64,000 nucleotides of DNA, from positions 2,728,001-2,792,000 of the forward strand of contig NZ_CP094972.1 of NCBI RefSeq assembly GCF_025985425.1. Direction: 5' to 3'. Below are positions 25,143-32,056 of this stretch, in pieces (positions within the stretch are counted from its first letter, which is position 1; each line of letters starts with the position of its first letter). Origin of the DNA: Entomomonas sp. E2T0. Lineage in GTDB: Bacteria > Pseudomonadota > Gammaproteobacteria > Pseudomonadales > Pseudomonadaceae. The position numbers and the translations under genes are program-made. The notes under the pieces are model-generated. The model saw nothing but the letters and a program-made list of their open reading frames with translations, had not been told where the DNA came from and searched no databases.

Positions 25143-25517
25143 TTATTTCTTAGTTATATAGAAAGGTCTTATTTTATGATGATTGGCTAGAGCTTGAAGC
25201 ATATCTTCTGTCACACCTAAAAGCTGTGTCAGTGATTGGCTACTCGTACTTAGTAACTGAATTACTGTTAAACAGTCATCCAATAAGTCCTTTTCCATTG
25301 TTTTTAACTCTGTCATATCAAACTTATAGTAACTACCACCCCAAAAGTTTAGTAAAAATGATGCTATACGCTTATTTTGAGAAGTACTATTACGTGCTAC
25401 AATCCATAATCTAATTAAAGCATTAAGCTGTTCTTCAGATGGATGTGTATTAGTACATAAAGCCTTAAGTTGATGACTAGATAAACAGATAGCAGGAGTT
25501 TGACGATCAGCAATCAT
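25143..25517 (-). CDS. hypothetical protein
   Basis: A protein of 124 residues, helical, without membrane segments or recognisable motifs (ends LLGVTEDMLQALANHHKIRP). The start overlaps the stop of the preceding gene by four bases (ATGA type), so it is translated by coupling and is the only gene of this run without its own two-hairpin leader. Confidence 0.6.
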   Translation of the reverse strand: MIADRQTPAICLSSHQLKALCTNTHPSEEQLNALIRLWIVARNSTSQNKRIASFLLNFWGGSYYKFDMTELKTMEKDLLDDCLTVIQLLSTSSQSLTQLLGVTEDMLQALANHHKIRPFYITKK

Positions 25518-25828
25518 TGTTTATTACCTTCCATAAACATTAATGAAGCAGTTGCAAAACCAAACTTTCTAGCTACTTCAAGAAATTTCTGAATATCTGT
25601 TTTTTTAATATAAGGTGAGCATATCACCTTGAACCTAACGTTTATCTTATTACCCTGATAGTAGTATGCAAAGTAATATCCCTTTTCTTTATGTTCATAA
25701 AGTCTAGGATTTGACATCTCTTTACATAACTCTAAAGATAAATCTACAAATCCTTGATCCTCTTCATCTTGTGTAGATACAATTTGATGACGACCAGGAG
25801 CTAAGGCTATAGCTGGAATTTCATACAT
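25514..25828 (-). CDS. hypothetical protein, paralogue of the gene at 27,799-28,266
   Basis: A protein of 104 residues. It shares ALAPGRH, then QGFV-(D/E)-LS, C-x-x-M-S-(N/K)-P and a late CSPY with K-F-G with the protein at 27,799-28,266, so the two are related over their whole length. No known domain is recognised. It has a two-hairpin leader with a GGGGAAAUACC sequence covering the ribosome-binding site. Confidence 0.65.
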   Translation of the reverse strand: MYEIPAIALAPGRHQIVSTQDEEDQGFVDLSLELCKEMSNPRLYEHKEKGYYFAYYYQGNKINVRFKVICSPYIKKTDIQKFLEVARKFGFATASLMFMEGNKQ

Positions 25829-25907
25829 GGTATTTCCCCAAAATTAACTTATAAAATGAAAAAATGGAGAAACACCAAGCCCAAGGGGAAAGTATTCCCC
25901 CATTGGG
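25829..25907 (-). promoter_or_regulatory. two-hairpin leader, copy 1
   Basis: RNA sense: stem I CCCAA-GGGGAA / UUCCCC-UUGGG (25,880-25,907), then stem II GGUGUUUCUCC (25,866-25,876) pairing over 11 positions, with two G-U pairs, with GGGGAAAUACC (25,829-25,839), which contains the ribosome-binding site. Where copy 4 has an A-U pair, this copy has G-U. Confidence 0.7.
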
Positions 25908-25925
25908 TTGATGATTAGCTAAGTA

Positions 25926-26510
25926 TTATTGACTTTGCTTGATTGTATAGTTGCCAGATTTATCAATATCACAAACTAATAATGGTTGATTTAGTTTATT
26001 TAATACTTTTCTGACAACACCACTAAAACGAAAATGTGGTTCAAACCCTCTTAAATACAAAAATTCGTCACTCATTCTTGTAAAAGGATTTTGTTCTAAT
26101 TCAAGAACCTTTTCATACAATGCATTTTCAGCTTCTTCTATACGTGGATCATTATTATTAGGTCCATCAGTGATTGGTAACATCCACTGAATATTACCAT
26201 TCTCTAAGACAACACCTGATAAAAGCGTGACCCGTAGTAGTTCAATAACACCTTCAGAGATAGGTTTACCCCCTATATAAGTGAATAAACTTACCACTTT
26301 AGGTTTAATCATGTTTGACCTTAAGTCTGGTCGCAATATAACGGTATTTTCTGTTATTACAGGAAAATAAATACCTTTGAACTGATCTTGAAAATGATTA
26401 ATTGCTTTTTCAATATCAGCGATTACATTTCCACCAAAACCTTCAAACTTATCAATAGTCTCAAATGCTTCAGCACAAATATGCATTGGTTTATTTGAAT
26501 ATACAGACAT
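25926..26510 (-). CDS. hypothetical protein, paralogue of the gene at 27,231-27,728
   Basis: A protein of 194 residues. Related along its length to the protein at 27,231-27,728: both have I-x-P-K-x-V-x-L, G-N/D-I-Q-W-M, a Y-L-R/Q-G-F motif, LN-QP-(L/M)-L and a C-terminal G-x-Y/G-T-I-K. I recognise no known family. One of the seven genes with the two-hairpin leader. Confidence 0.65.
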   Translation of the reverse strand: MSVYSNKPMHICAEAFETIDKFEGFGGNVIADIEKAINHFQDQFKGIYFPVITENTVILRPDLRSNMIKPKVVSLFTYIGGKPISEGVIELLRVTLLSGVVLENGNIQWMLPITDGPNNNDPRIEEAENALYEKVLELEQNPFTRMSDEFLYLRGFEPHFRFSGVVRKVLNKLNQPLLVCDIDKSGNYTIKQSQ

Positions 26511-26585
26511 AATTTTTCTCCAATAATTAGCGAATTAATTACTAGAAAAACACTTTCCCAATAGAGAAAGTATTTCCCTATTGGG
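26511..26585 (-). promoter_or_regulatory. two-hairpin leader, copy 2
   Basis: Stem I CCCAAUAG / CUAUUGGG (26,557-26,585) is perfect and holds GGAAAUACUUUCU in its loop. Stem II: AGUGUUUUUCU against GGAGAAAAAUU before the ATG at 26,510. The ribosome-binding site GGAG lies in the 3' arm. Confidence 0.68.
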
Positions 26586-26610
26586 TTAGCCATTCTGATT
26601 TAAAAAAAGA

Positions 26611-27147
26611 CTATTTTCTTAAAAGTGACCAATCATAATTACTTGTATCAATAATTGATTCTTCATAATTATCTAGTAGCACCCATTGTGTCCAATTAGT
26701 AGTTTCTAAAGCCACTCTTGCTTCATCATAAGTATCGAATTTTTCAATAGATTCACGCAATAATCGTACTCTATCTTTTATTCCAAACCCTCTAAAAAAG
26801 GTTACTGTACCTATAACAAAACCAGTGTCTATCTCTAAAATATTTAATTCATTCAACACTGAATAGTTATGAAATGTTAATAATCCATACTGTTTAAACA
26901 GCTTAGGATATTGAGTTAACGTCTCAGGTATTGCTAAGTAAAATATATCTATCGAGTCTATATTAAACTGCTTAAATATAGCTACATCATGCTTTATTTT
27001 TGCTTCAGCCCTTCTATTATCTGTTCGACTACAGAGCCTTTTATAGACCAATAATTTACGTAGCTTTTCCTCTAAACTTTGAGTTGTAGTTTCCTCATTA
27101 CAAACCTTAATAGGTTGTTGGTTTTTTGAAATGTTTAAAACTGACAT
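26611..27147 (-). CDS. hypothetical protein
   Basis: A protein of 178 residues with no membrane segment. It has a central stretch with FYLAIPETLTQYPKLFKQYG and a C-terminal NYDWSLLRK. No family is recognised. It lies between the two members of the paralogous pair and has its own two-hairpin leader. Confidence 0.62.
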   Translation of the reverse strand: MSVLNISKNQQPIKVCNEETTTQSLEEKLRKLLVYKRLCSRTDNRRAEAKIKHDVAIFKQFNIDSIDIFYLAIPETLTQYPKLFKQYGLLTFHNYSVLNELNILEIDTGFVIGTVTFFRGFGIKDRVRLLRESIEKFDTYDEARVALETTNWTQWVLLDNYEESIIDTSNYDWSLLRK

Positions 27148-27211
27148 ATTATTTCTCCAAATAAAAAAATAAGGAGAAATACTGTTCCTAGGGAAAGTAT
27201 CTCCCCATAGG
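27148..27211 (-). promoter_or_regulatory. two-hairpin leader, copy 3
   Basis: Stem I CCUA-GGGA / UCCC-UAGG (27,187-27,211). Stem II AUUUCUCC / GGAGAAAU is perfect over eight pairs with a 12-base A/U loop; the 3' arm is the ribosome-binding site, ending eight bases before ATG. The shortest and clearest copy. Confidence 0.75.
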
Positions 27212-27230
27212 AAAGTTTTTTAATGAATGA

Positions 27231-27728
27231 TTACTTGAGCTTAATAGTGCCACTACCCACCTTATTAATATCTAAATACAACATAGGTTGATTAAGATTT
27301 TTTAAGACTTCAGCAACACGTTCACTAAATTTATAAAAAATATCAAAACCTTGTAAATACAAAGCTTCATCAGTATTTTTTAAATCAGGATCTTTTTCAA
27401 GCTTTTGCATACTCCTAAATAGAGCATCTTCAGCCTCTTTAGTAACTGGAGGTATCATCCATTGGATGTCTCCTGTTTCTAAAATTTTACCTGAAACAAC
27501 AGTAGCCTCTATTAATGAGGATACACCTGGCACAACTTTTGGTCCCTCTATAAATGCTACTAACTTTACTAACTTGGGTTGTATTACTTTGTTATCAATT
27601 AAATAAGAAAGCATAGATTTAACTTGATGTTGAGCGTAAGTTATACCACCTTCAATATCTGTTTTAACCTTTGCTCCAATAGTTTTAGATTTAACCCTAC
27701 TTTCTTGAACAACAATTTTTAAAAACAT
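27231..27728 (-). CDS. hypothetical protein, paralogue of the gene at 25,926-26,510
   Basis: A protein of 165 residues beginning MFLKIVVQES. The ATG at 27,728 was chosen because GGAGAAAUACC precedes it, as in the related gene; a longer frame would run through the leader. See the gene at 25,926 for the shared motifs. The function is unknown. Confidence 0.65.
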   Translation of the reverse strand: MFLKIVVQESRVKSKTIGAKVKTDIEGGITYAQHQVKSMLSYLIDNKVIQPKLVKLVAFIEGPKVVPGVSSLIEATVVSGKILETGDIQWMIPPVTKEAEDALFRSMQKLEKDPDLKNTDEALYLQGFDIFYKFSERVAEVLKNLNQPMLYLDINKVGSGTIKLK

Positions 27729-27785
27729 GGTATTTCTCCAAAATAACAGGGAAATACCTTCCCAAGAGAAGAAATTTCCCTTGGG
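27729..27785 (-). promoter_or_regulatory. two-hairpin leader, copy 4
   Basis: Stem I CCCAAG / CUUGGG (27,761-27,785), stem II GGUAUUUC (27,751-27,758) / GAAAUACC (27,729-27,736) perfect over eight pairs, closing just before the ATG. Compared with copy 1, A-U here stands for G-U there. Confidence 0.75.
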
Positions 27786-27798
27786 ATTAAAGTAAGTG

Positions 27799-28266
27799 TT
27801 ATATTTTACTATCAATAACAGTGTTCACATTGTTAATAAAATCGTCATATAACCCCTCTTTTTTTAAAGCTTCAATGTAGCCAAATTTTCTACATTTTCT
27901 GGCAAGAGCTTCAGCGGCATATGGAGCATCTTCTCCTGTGAAATAAGGTGAACACCTTATTGAAAAAGAAAAAACCTTTTTATACTGCCCCATGTAATAT
28001 TGACCTACAAACCAAGCTCTTGTCTTTCTATCAAAATGCTTACTAGGTTTAGACATTTGTGAGCAAAAATCTTCACTTAACTCTACAAAACCTTGCTCCT
28101 TCTCAAATACACCTGTATTAATGACGATATGTCTACCTGGTGCTAAAGCTTTACTCTTACTAGGCAAAGGAAAACTACAACCTCTAATATCTGGACAAGT
28201 ATCATATCGCTTACTCATATAGGTATTAAAAGCTTGCTGTACTTCTCTTCTTGTTAAATCAGTCAT
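27799..28266 (-). CDS. hypothetical protein, paralogue of the gene at 25,514-25,828
   Basis: A protein of 155 residues. It is longer than its paralogue by an N-terminal segment (TRREVQQAFNTYMSKRYD) and a C-terminal tail. Shared motifs are listed at the gene at 25,514. The second of two near ATGs was chosen because GGAG lies only one to two bases before the first. No family is recognised. Confidence 0.65.
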   Translation of the reverse strand: MTDLTRREVQQAFNTYMSKRYDTCPDIRGCSFPLPSKSKALAPGRHIVINTGVFEKEQGFVELSEDFCSQMSKPSKHFDRKTRAWFVGQYYMGQYKKVFSFSIRCSPYFTGEDAPYAAEALARKCRKFGYIEALKKEGLYDDFINNVNTVIDSKI

Positions 28267-28344
28267 GGTCATTCTCCAATAAATAAAAAATTAAGTACTG
28301 GAGAAACACTATTTCCATAAGGGAAAGAATATTTCCCCAATGGG
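28267..28344 (-). promoter_or_regulatory. two-hairpin leader, copy 5
   Basis: Stem I CCAU-GGGGAAA / UUUCCC-AUGG (28,315-28,344), stem II UUCUCCA / UGGAGAA perfect over seven pairs with a longer A/U loop. It follows an intrinsic terminator, so this copy may begin a transcript of its own. Confidence 0.7.
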
Positions 28345-28351
28345 TTAAATT

Positions 28352-28380
28352 TATAATAAAAAGGCCTCAGAAGAGGCCTT
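28352..28380 (-). terminator. intrinsic terminator inside the gene run
   Basis: On the minus strand AAGGCCTC-TTCT-GAGGCCTT followed by TTTATTA, 17 bases after the STY4534-type gene. It would stop or reduce transcription into the five genes downstream. Confidence 0.85.
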
Positions 28381-28396
28381 GATTATTAATAGTTAA

Positions 28397-28966
28397 TTAA
28401 AATGCTGCCATTTCTTCAGCTTCTTCTTGAGCAGGTTGCTCAGAAGGTGCTGGAGTTGTTGGAACATCATTTTGAAGTTGAGCTTGTTCTATTTGTTCAG
28501 CAGGAATATTATCTACTGGAACTTCTGGATCAGCTTCCTCTTTCTTAGGTGCTTGATAAACTGTTTCACCATCTTTTTTGATAGAAGATATACGAAGTAG
28601 TCTACCTTTGATATTTACACCAGTTTTACCTTTTTTATCGCCTGATTCATAAGTAAATGATTCAGGATAGATATCGCCAATAGTAAAGCCGATTAATAGC
28701 TTTGGTTCAGCCTTACCCTCTTTGATAGCTTCATCAACTGTCTTTTTAAGGCGTTTAACTAAACTTAACGCTTCTTCACCAGAAACACGACAGTCGATAT
28801 AGGTATACTTAACGTTATCAGATGCACCTCTTAATACTGCAACAGTACAAGACCAAAATGGCTTACCACCATTTTCAGGTTTTACTTCACGAATACGGTT
28901 TACATAACCAAGACCAGTAGTGTGAACGTTGAAGTATTGAGTAGTTTGTTGAGTTTGATTAGTCAT
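28397..28966 (-). CDS. STY4534 family ICE replication protein (DUF3577)
   Basis: A protein of 189 residues. The start MTNQTQQTTQYFNVHTTGLG and the body with VLRGASDNVKYTYIDCRVSG and LIGFTIGDIYPESFTY match the STY4534 family (DUF3577), small proteins of ICE replication regions with an OB-like core, and the tail is acidic (PAQEEAEEMAAF), as in single-strand-binding proteins. An in-frame ATG 39 bases upstream sits in a tandem copy of the start region; the proximal ATG has the full GGAGAAAUAUC site. Confidence 0.88.
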   Translation of the reverse strand: MTNQTQQTTQYFNVHTTGLGYVNRIREVKPENGGKPFWSCTVAVLRGASDNVKYTYIDCRVSGEEALSLVKRLKKTVDEAIKEGKAEPKLLIGFTIGDIYPESFTYESGDKKGKTGVNIKGRLLRISSIKKDGETVYQAPKKEEADPEVPVDNIPAEQIEQAQLQNDVPTTPAPSEQPAQEEAEEMAAF

Positions 28967-29068
28967 GATATTTCTCCAAATAGCTTGTAGAGTTCGATTA
29001 CTCATAATATTTCTCAAAAAAAATTGGAGAAAGACTAATCCCAAAGGGAAAGTATTTCCCCAATTGGG
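28967..29068 (-). promoter_or_regulatory. two-hairpin leader, copy 6, with duplicated start region
   Basis: Stem I CCCAA-GGGGAAA / UUUCCC-UUGGG (29,040-29,068). The 5' arm UUUCUCC can pair with GAGAAA before an upstream ATG (29,005) or with GGAGAAA before the main ATG (28,966). A 39-base tandem duplication made the two alternative sites. Confidence 0.7.
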
Positions 29069-29109
29069 TTCAAAAACAATTTTATAAAAAATTTTTAGTT
29101 CATTTTGCT

Positions 29110-29124
29110 GTTAACAGTGTTAAC
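29110..29124. repeat. GTTAAC palindrome, copy 4
   Basis: GTTAACAGTGTTAAC, overlapping the stop of the small gene at 29,120. Confidence 0.88.
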
Positions 29125-29377
29125 ACGCTATAGCAAAACTTCCACTTTGTAAGCGAGCTTTTTCAAGTTCATAAAGCTTACTTATTCCTAATGTATCTAA
29201 TTGCTCAAGATCTCTGTGATTATTTTCAATCACATCCTTATAAGCCAAATTAACTACATCAGTTACAATCATTTCTTGAAACTTTAATACTGTTTGTTTT
29301 GACTCAGGATCGCTTGATCTAGTCAATAACTTAACAATATTTGATTTCAATTTAATTTCATTCACTAAATCTGCCAT
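29120..29377 (-). CDS. small hypothetical protein, first gene of the run
   Basis: A protein of 85 residues starting MADLVNEIKLK, helical, ending SGSFAIAC. The ATG at 29,377 follows GGAGAGAC; upstream in-frame codons lie in the leader. It is first after the strong promoter at 29,687-29,714. The function is unknown. Confidence 0.6.
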   Translation of the reverse strand: MADLVNEIKLKSNIVKLLTRSSDPESKQTVLKFQEMIVTDVVNLAYKDVIENNHRDLEQLDTLGISKLYELEKARLQSGSFAIAC

Positions 29378-29462
29378 TTGTCTCTCCAATATAAAACTTA
29401 AATAAAATAAATAAAGGAGAAACATGAATTCCTTTATGAGGAAAAAAGTTTCCCCATTCGGT
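29378..29462 (-). promoter_or_regulatory. two-hairpin leader, copy 7
   Basis: The most degenerate copy: stem I CC-GGGGAAA / UUUUUCCUC-GG (29,432-29,462) and stem II GUUUCUCC / GGAGAGAC with one G-U pair. The 3' arm includes the ribosome-binding site. Confidence 0.55.
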
Positions 29463-29686
29463 ATTCTTTAATGGAATTTCAATGAAATAACTTATACACA
29501 TTTCATGCAATAAGCTAAATAGAATTTGTAGAAAAGAAGCACACATTACTCAGTTTAGTAATCGTCGATGCTACCGTGCGCTTTTATCGACTTTATGTGA
29601 CCATACAACTACGTTGTACTGAACCTTGAAGATCGATGGTTCACTGGGCAGGTTTTGTTAGCAACGCTAACAATCCATGCCTAATA

Positions 29687-29714
29687 TTTATATCTATAAA
29701 AAAACACTTGTCAA
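29687..29714 (-). promoter_or_regulatory. sigma-70 type promoter of the small-gene run
   Basis: On the minus strand TTGACA, a 16-base spacer and TATAAA. It lies about 300 bases upstream of the first start codon, leaving a long untranslated leader with the GTTAGC hairpin near the 5' end. Confidence 0.65.
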
Positions 29715-30026
29715 GCATTTTTTTAAAATAATTTGAAAGACTGTGCTAATTAAAGCCTGTAGCCTTGATATAAAATAGATTGGCAATTCAAGTTTGTAAA
29801 GTAATTAACCAATTTTCAGAAAAAAGCTACAAAGTATGTTTACATGATTAGCTCAAATAAACCAAATAATCCCTCGTCAATCATTATCCAGTTATCATCG
29901 CTGTCAGTATTTTCAACCATTGATCCTATGTGTAGCTGATCAATTATCTGGACCTAGTATCCAGCTGGCACCTCAATTGGCACAAAAGGTTCCTAAATGT
30001 TTATCCAGTTAGGCCTGGATCTGAAT

Positions 30027-30080
30027 AGCATCCAAGTGGATGCTTTAAAAACTCTCAATAAAAATTTTTAAAGCATCCAC
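30027..30080. repeat. three-arm alternative hairpin
   Basis: Arm 1 AGCATCCA (30,027-30,034), arm 2 TGGATGCT (30,037-30,044; extended GTGGATGCTTTAAAAA 30,036-30,051) and arm 3 TTTTTAAAGCATCCAC (30,065-30,080). Arm 2 can pair with arm 1 or, over 16 perfect pairs, with arm 3. The two forms exclude each other, as in attenuators or in origin cruciforms. Confidence 0.8.
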
Positions 30081-30376
30081 CTAGATAATATTTATAATAA
30101 ATATAAATCAAAGAATAAATGGGTATTAACCAAAATACCCTCAGAGAATAAAGCTTCAATCCTTAAACTACATTTAAGCACCGACCGACCCACCTGAAGC
30201 TTTTTCGGTCTTAGGTTTGAACTAATAACCGACACGAGCCATCGATAAAGTTATCAGTTCAGGGGTACTACTAAATGACGTTAGTAGTCAACGTGGTTAA
30301 CATGTTTATTATGTTAAAATAATATTTAACTGACAAGTCTTATTTCAATAAACTCAATAAATAGGGATTTTTTATT

Positions 30377-30838
30377 ATGAAAACAGTTATTGCGCTCACT
30401 GGTCTTAATTTTAGAGGTAAATCAAAAACACTTTTACAATTGGTTAAACTACTAGATCCAAACTATGACATAGATAAAGCAGAAAAGTATCAGGCTAATG
30501 ATTATGATAGAAAAATGGTTATTAATAATTATCATGGTTTAAATATAGGTATAGCTACATGTGGTGATCATACTGATTTCATCAGAGAAAACTTTGCTTA
30601 CTGCATTAAACATAAATGTGACATTTGTATTATATCTGTTCGATTAGGCCAAAATTATGGTGAACAAAGAGTTGCCCTAGCAAAACAAGAAGCATTAAAT
30701 AATTCGGCTCATTTTGTACAAATTATGAAAATCAAATTAACTGAAGATGAACAAGAGCAGCTAGAAAAAAATCAAGAAATGGCTGAAATGCTCAAAGGAC
30801 TTGTAGATTATTATGTAAAAAAGAATATGGATAAGTAA
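30377..30838 (+). CDS. hypothetical P-loop protein
   Basis: A protein of 153 residues. The start has ALTGLNFRGKSKTLLQLV, a Walker A-like G-x-x-x-x-G-K-S at residues 9-16, and IATCGDHTDF and CDICIISVRL follow as a possible switch and Walker B-like strand. It is shorter than most P-loop enzymes, resembling small nucleotide kinases or AAA-like proteins. AGGGA precedes the ATG. First gene of a plus-strand group. Confidence 0.6.
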   Translation: MKTVIALTGLNFRGKSKTLLQLVKLLDPNYDIDKAEKYQANDYDRKMVINNYHGLNIGIATCGDHTDFIRENFAYCIKHKCDICIISVRLGQNYGEQRVALAKQEALNNSAHFVQIMKIKLTEDEQEQLEKNQEMAEMLKGLVDYYVKKNMDK

Positions 30839-30846
30839 TTTTTGCT

Positions 30847-30861
30847 GTTAACACTGTTAAC
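30847..30861. repeat. GTTAAC palindrome, copy 5
   Basis: GTTAACACTGTTAAC, 14 bases upstream of the zinc-ribbon gene start and 8 after the stop of the gene before. Confidence 0.9.
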
Positions 30862-30875
30862 AGGGGATAGACTCA

Positions 30876-31130
30876 ATGACTAATATAACTTTTAAATGTA
30901 ACAAGTGTAATACTGAAGGAACCGAAGATCTTAACGATTGGGAGTTTGACCAAGATTTTGATTCTGACTGTGACATGGGACCTAGTATTAATTATTGGGT
31001 CTCAATAGATACAAAGTGTCCTAAATGTGGTAACTCAATTAATATAACCTTAATACAAACAGAGTATCCTATAGGTGCTGATGGAGAACTTGAGGTTGAT
31101 TCTTCTACTGGCTGTTATGATATTAAATAG
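30876..31130 (+). CDS. small zinc-ribbon protein
   Basis: A protein of 84 residues with two pairs of cysteines (CNKCN at residues 6-10 and CPKCG near 48-52) and an acidic linker (DWEFDQDFDSDCDMG). The spacing fits a zinc ribbon. The partner and function are unknown. It is preceded by AGGGGA and a GTTAAC site. Confidence 0.6.
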   Translation: MTNITFKCNKCNTEGTEDLNDWEFDQDFDSDCDMGPSINYWVSIDTKCPKCGNSINITLIQTEYPIGADGELEVDSSTGCYDIK

Positions 31131-31150
31131 TTTTTTCTTACTCTTTTTTT

Positions 31151-31165
31151 GTTAACACTGTTAAC
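31151..31165. repeat. GTTAAC palindrome, copy 6
   Basis: GTTAACACTGTTAAC, 59 bases upstream of the Sel1-repeat gene. Confidence 0.9.
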
Positions 31166-31224
31166 ATACCTTTAATACAACTGTTTTATGACTAAATAAA
31201 TACTTTAAAAAACCAAGGTATTCT

Positions 31225-31983
31225 ATGAAAACTATATTTATTAAACTATTAAATTTCCTTTTAGCTAGTTTAATAGTTGTTTGTTTTAGTTCTATTAGTT
31301 ATGGAAATGATGATCAATCTATTGATGAGATTATGATTAAGGCTGAAAGTCATTTTAAACAAAAAGATTATCAGCAAGCTTTACCTTGGTATCTTAAGGC
31401 AGCAGATAAAGGAAATAGTAAAGCTATGGCTCATGTTGGTCTTGTCTATTATTTTCAGAAAGATTATCAACAAGCTATGCAATGGTTTTTAAAAGCTAAT
31501 GATAACGGATATACAGAGGCCATCAATTATATTGCTTATTTGTATAAAGAAGGTTATGGAGTAACACAAGATTACGATCAAGCTATGCAATGGTATCTAA
31601 AAGGTGTAGACAAAGAAAATAGCACAGCTATGTATAATATTGGTTATATGTATTCTCAAGGTGAAGGTGTCAAACATAGTAGTGAACAAGCTTTGGCATG
31701 GTATAAAAAGGCTATTGATAAAGGTAATATTCAAGCCATATATAATATGGGTTCCCTATATGAGTGGGGAATATATGTTAAACAGGATTATGAACTAGCT
31801 ATAGTATGGTATAAAAAAGCTGCTGAAAAAGGTAATATGTATGCAATGGCTAATATTGCTTATATTTATGAAAAGAAACTAAACGACCTAGATAGTGCAA
31901 TATACTGGTATAAAAAAGCTCTTGATAACGGTTACCTAATGGCAACTCTCGATTTAAAAAGATTACAAGAGAGTGCCCCTTAA
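31225..31983 (+). CDS. secreted Sel1-repeat protein
   Basis: A protein of 252 residues with a signal peptide (…FSSISYG). Six or so Sel1 repeats follow, each with A-x-x-W-Y/F-x-K-A and G, for example QQALPWYLKAADKGNSKAMA and DQAMQWYLKG. Sel1 proteins form superhelical scaffolds that bind other proteins, often in the periplasm. The repeats account for nearly the full mature length and no other domain is present. A role in the ICE, for example in surface exclusion, is not shown by the sequence. Confidence 0.85.
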   Translation: MKTIFIKLLNFLLASLIVVCFSSISYGNDDQSIDEIMIKAESHFKQKDYQQALPWYLKAADKGNSKAMAHVGLVYYFQKDYQQAMQWFLKANDNGYTEAINYIAYLYKEGYGVTQDYDQAMQWYLKGVDKENSTAMYNIGYMYSQGEGVKHSSEQALAWYKKAIDKGNIQAIYNMGSLYEWGIYVKQDYELAIVWYKKAAEKGNMYAMANIAYIYEKKLNDLDSAIYWYKKALDNGYLMATLDLKRLQESAP

Positions 31984-32016
31984 TAGTGTTTGATTAATTT
32001 ATCTAATCTCTTTTTT

Positions 32017-32040
32017 GTTAACACTGTTAACAGTGTTAAC
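32017..32040. repeat. GTTAAC palindrome, copy 7 (triple)
   Basis: Three GTTAAC hexamers at 9-base period between the convergent Sel1 and topoisomerase genes, 17 bases from the end of the latter. No start codon is near. Confidence 0.92.
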
Positions 32041-32056
32041 AAAAGTTATTAGTTGT

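Larger units (their letters stand above)
29466..30376. other. structured non-coding region between divergent units
   Basis: No convincing gene lies in these 900 bases. They hold the promoter of the minus-strand run, an inverted GTTAGC-AAC-GCTAAC (29,657-29,671) near its start point, a palindrome around ACAAC-TAC-GTTGT (about 29,607-29,617), alternative hairpin arms at 30,027-30,080, a pair AAAGCTTCA / TGAAGCTTT (about 30,148 and 30,194) and CTACTA / TAGTAG (about 30,268-30,287). Between 30,296 and 30,376 lies the likely promoter region of the plus-strand unit. The amount of structure suggests an origin, an untranslated RNA or complex control. Confidence 0.5.

Noticed and set aside
29466-30376. 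Transfer origin (oriT) of the ICE
   Set aside because: No relaxase gene lies nearby; in this ICE class it is expected outside the window. Inverted repeats alone do not prove an oriT, so it is kept only as a possibility.
30377-30838. Guanylate or thymidylate kinase
   Set aside because: Only the P-loop is convincing; the base-binding and lid motifs of these kinases are not seen.
32017-32040. Intrinsic terminator made by the triple GTTAAC site
   Set aside because: The stem is AT-rich and the same site occurs in front of many genes and inside a gene. It is part of a dispersed family rather than a terminator.
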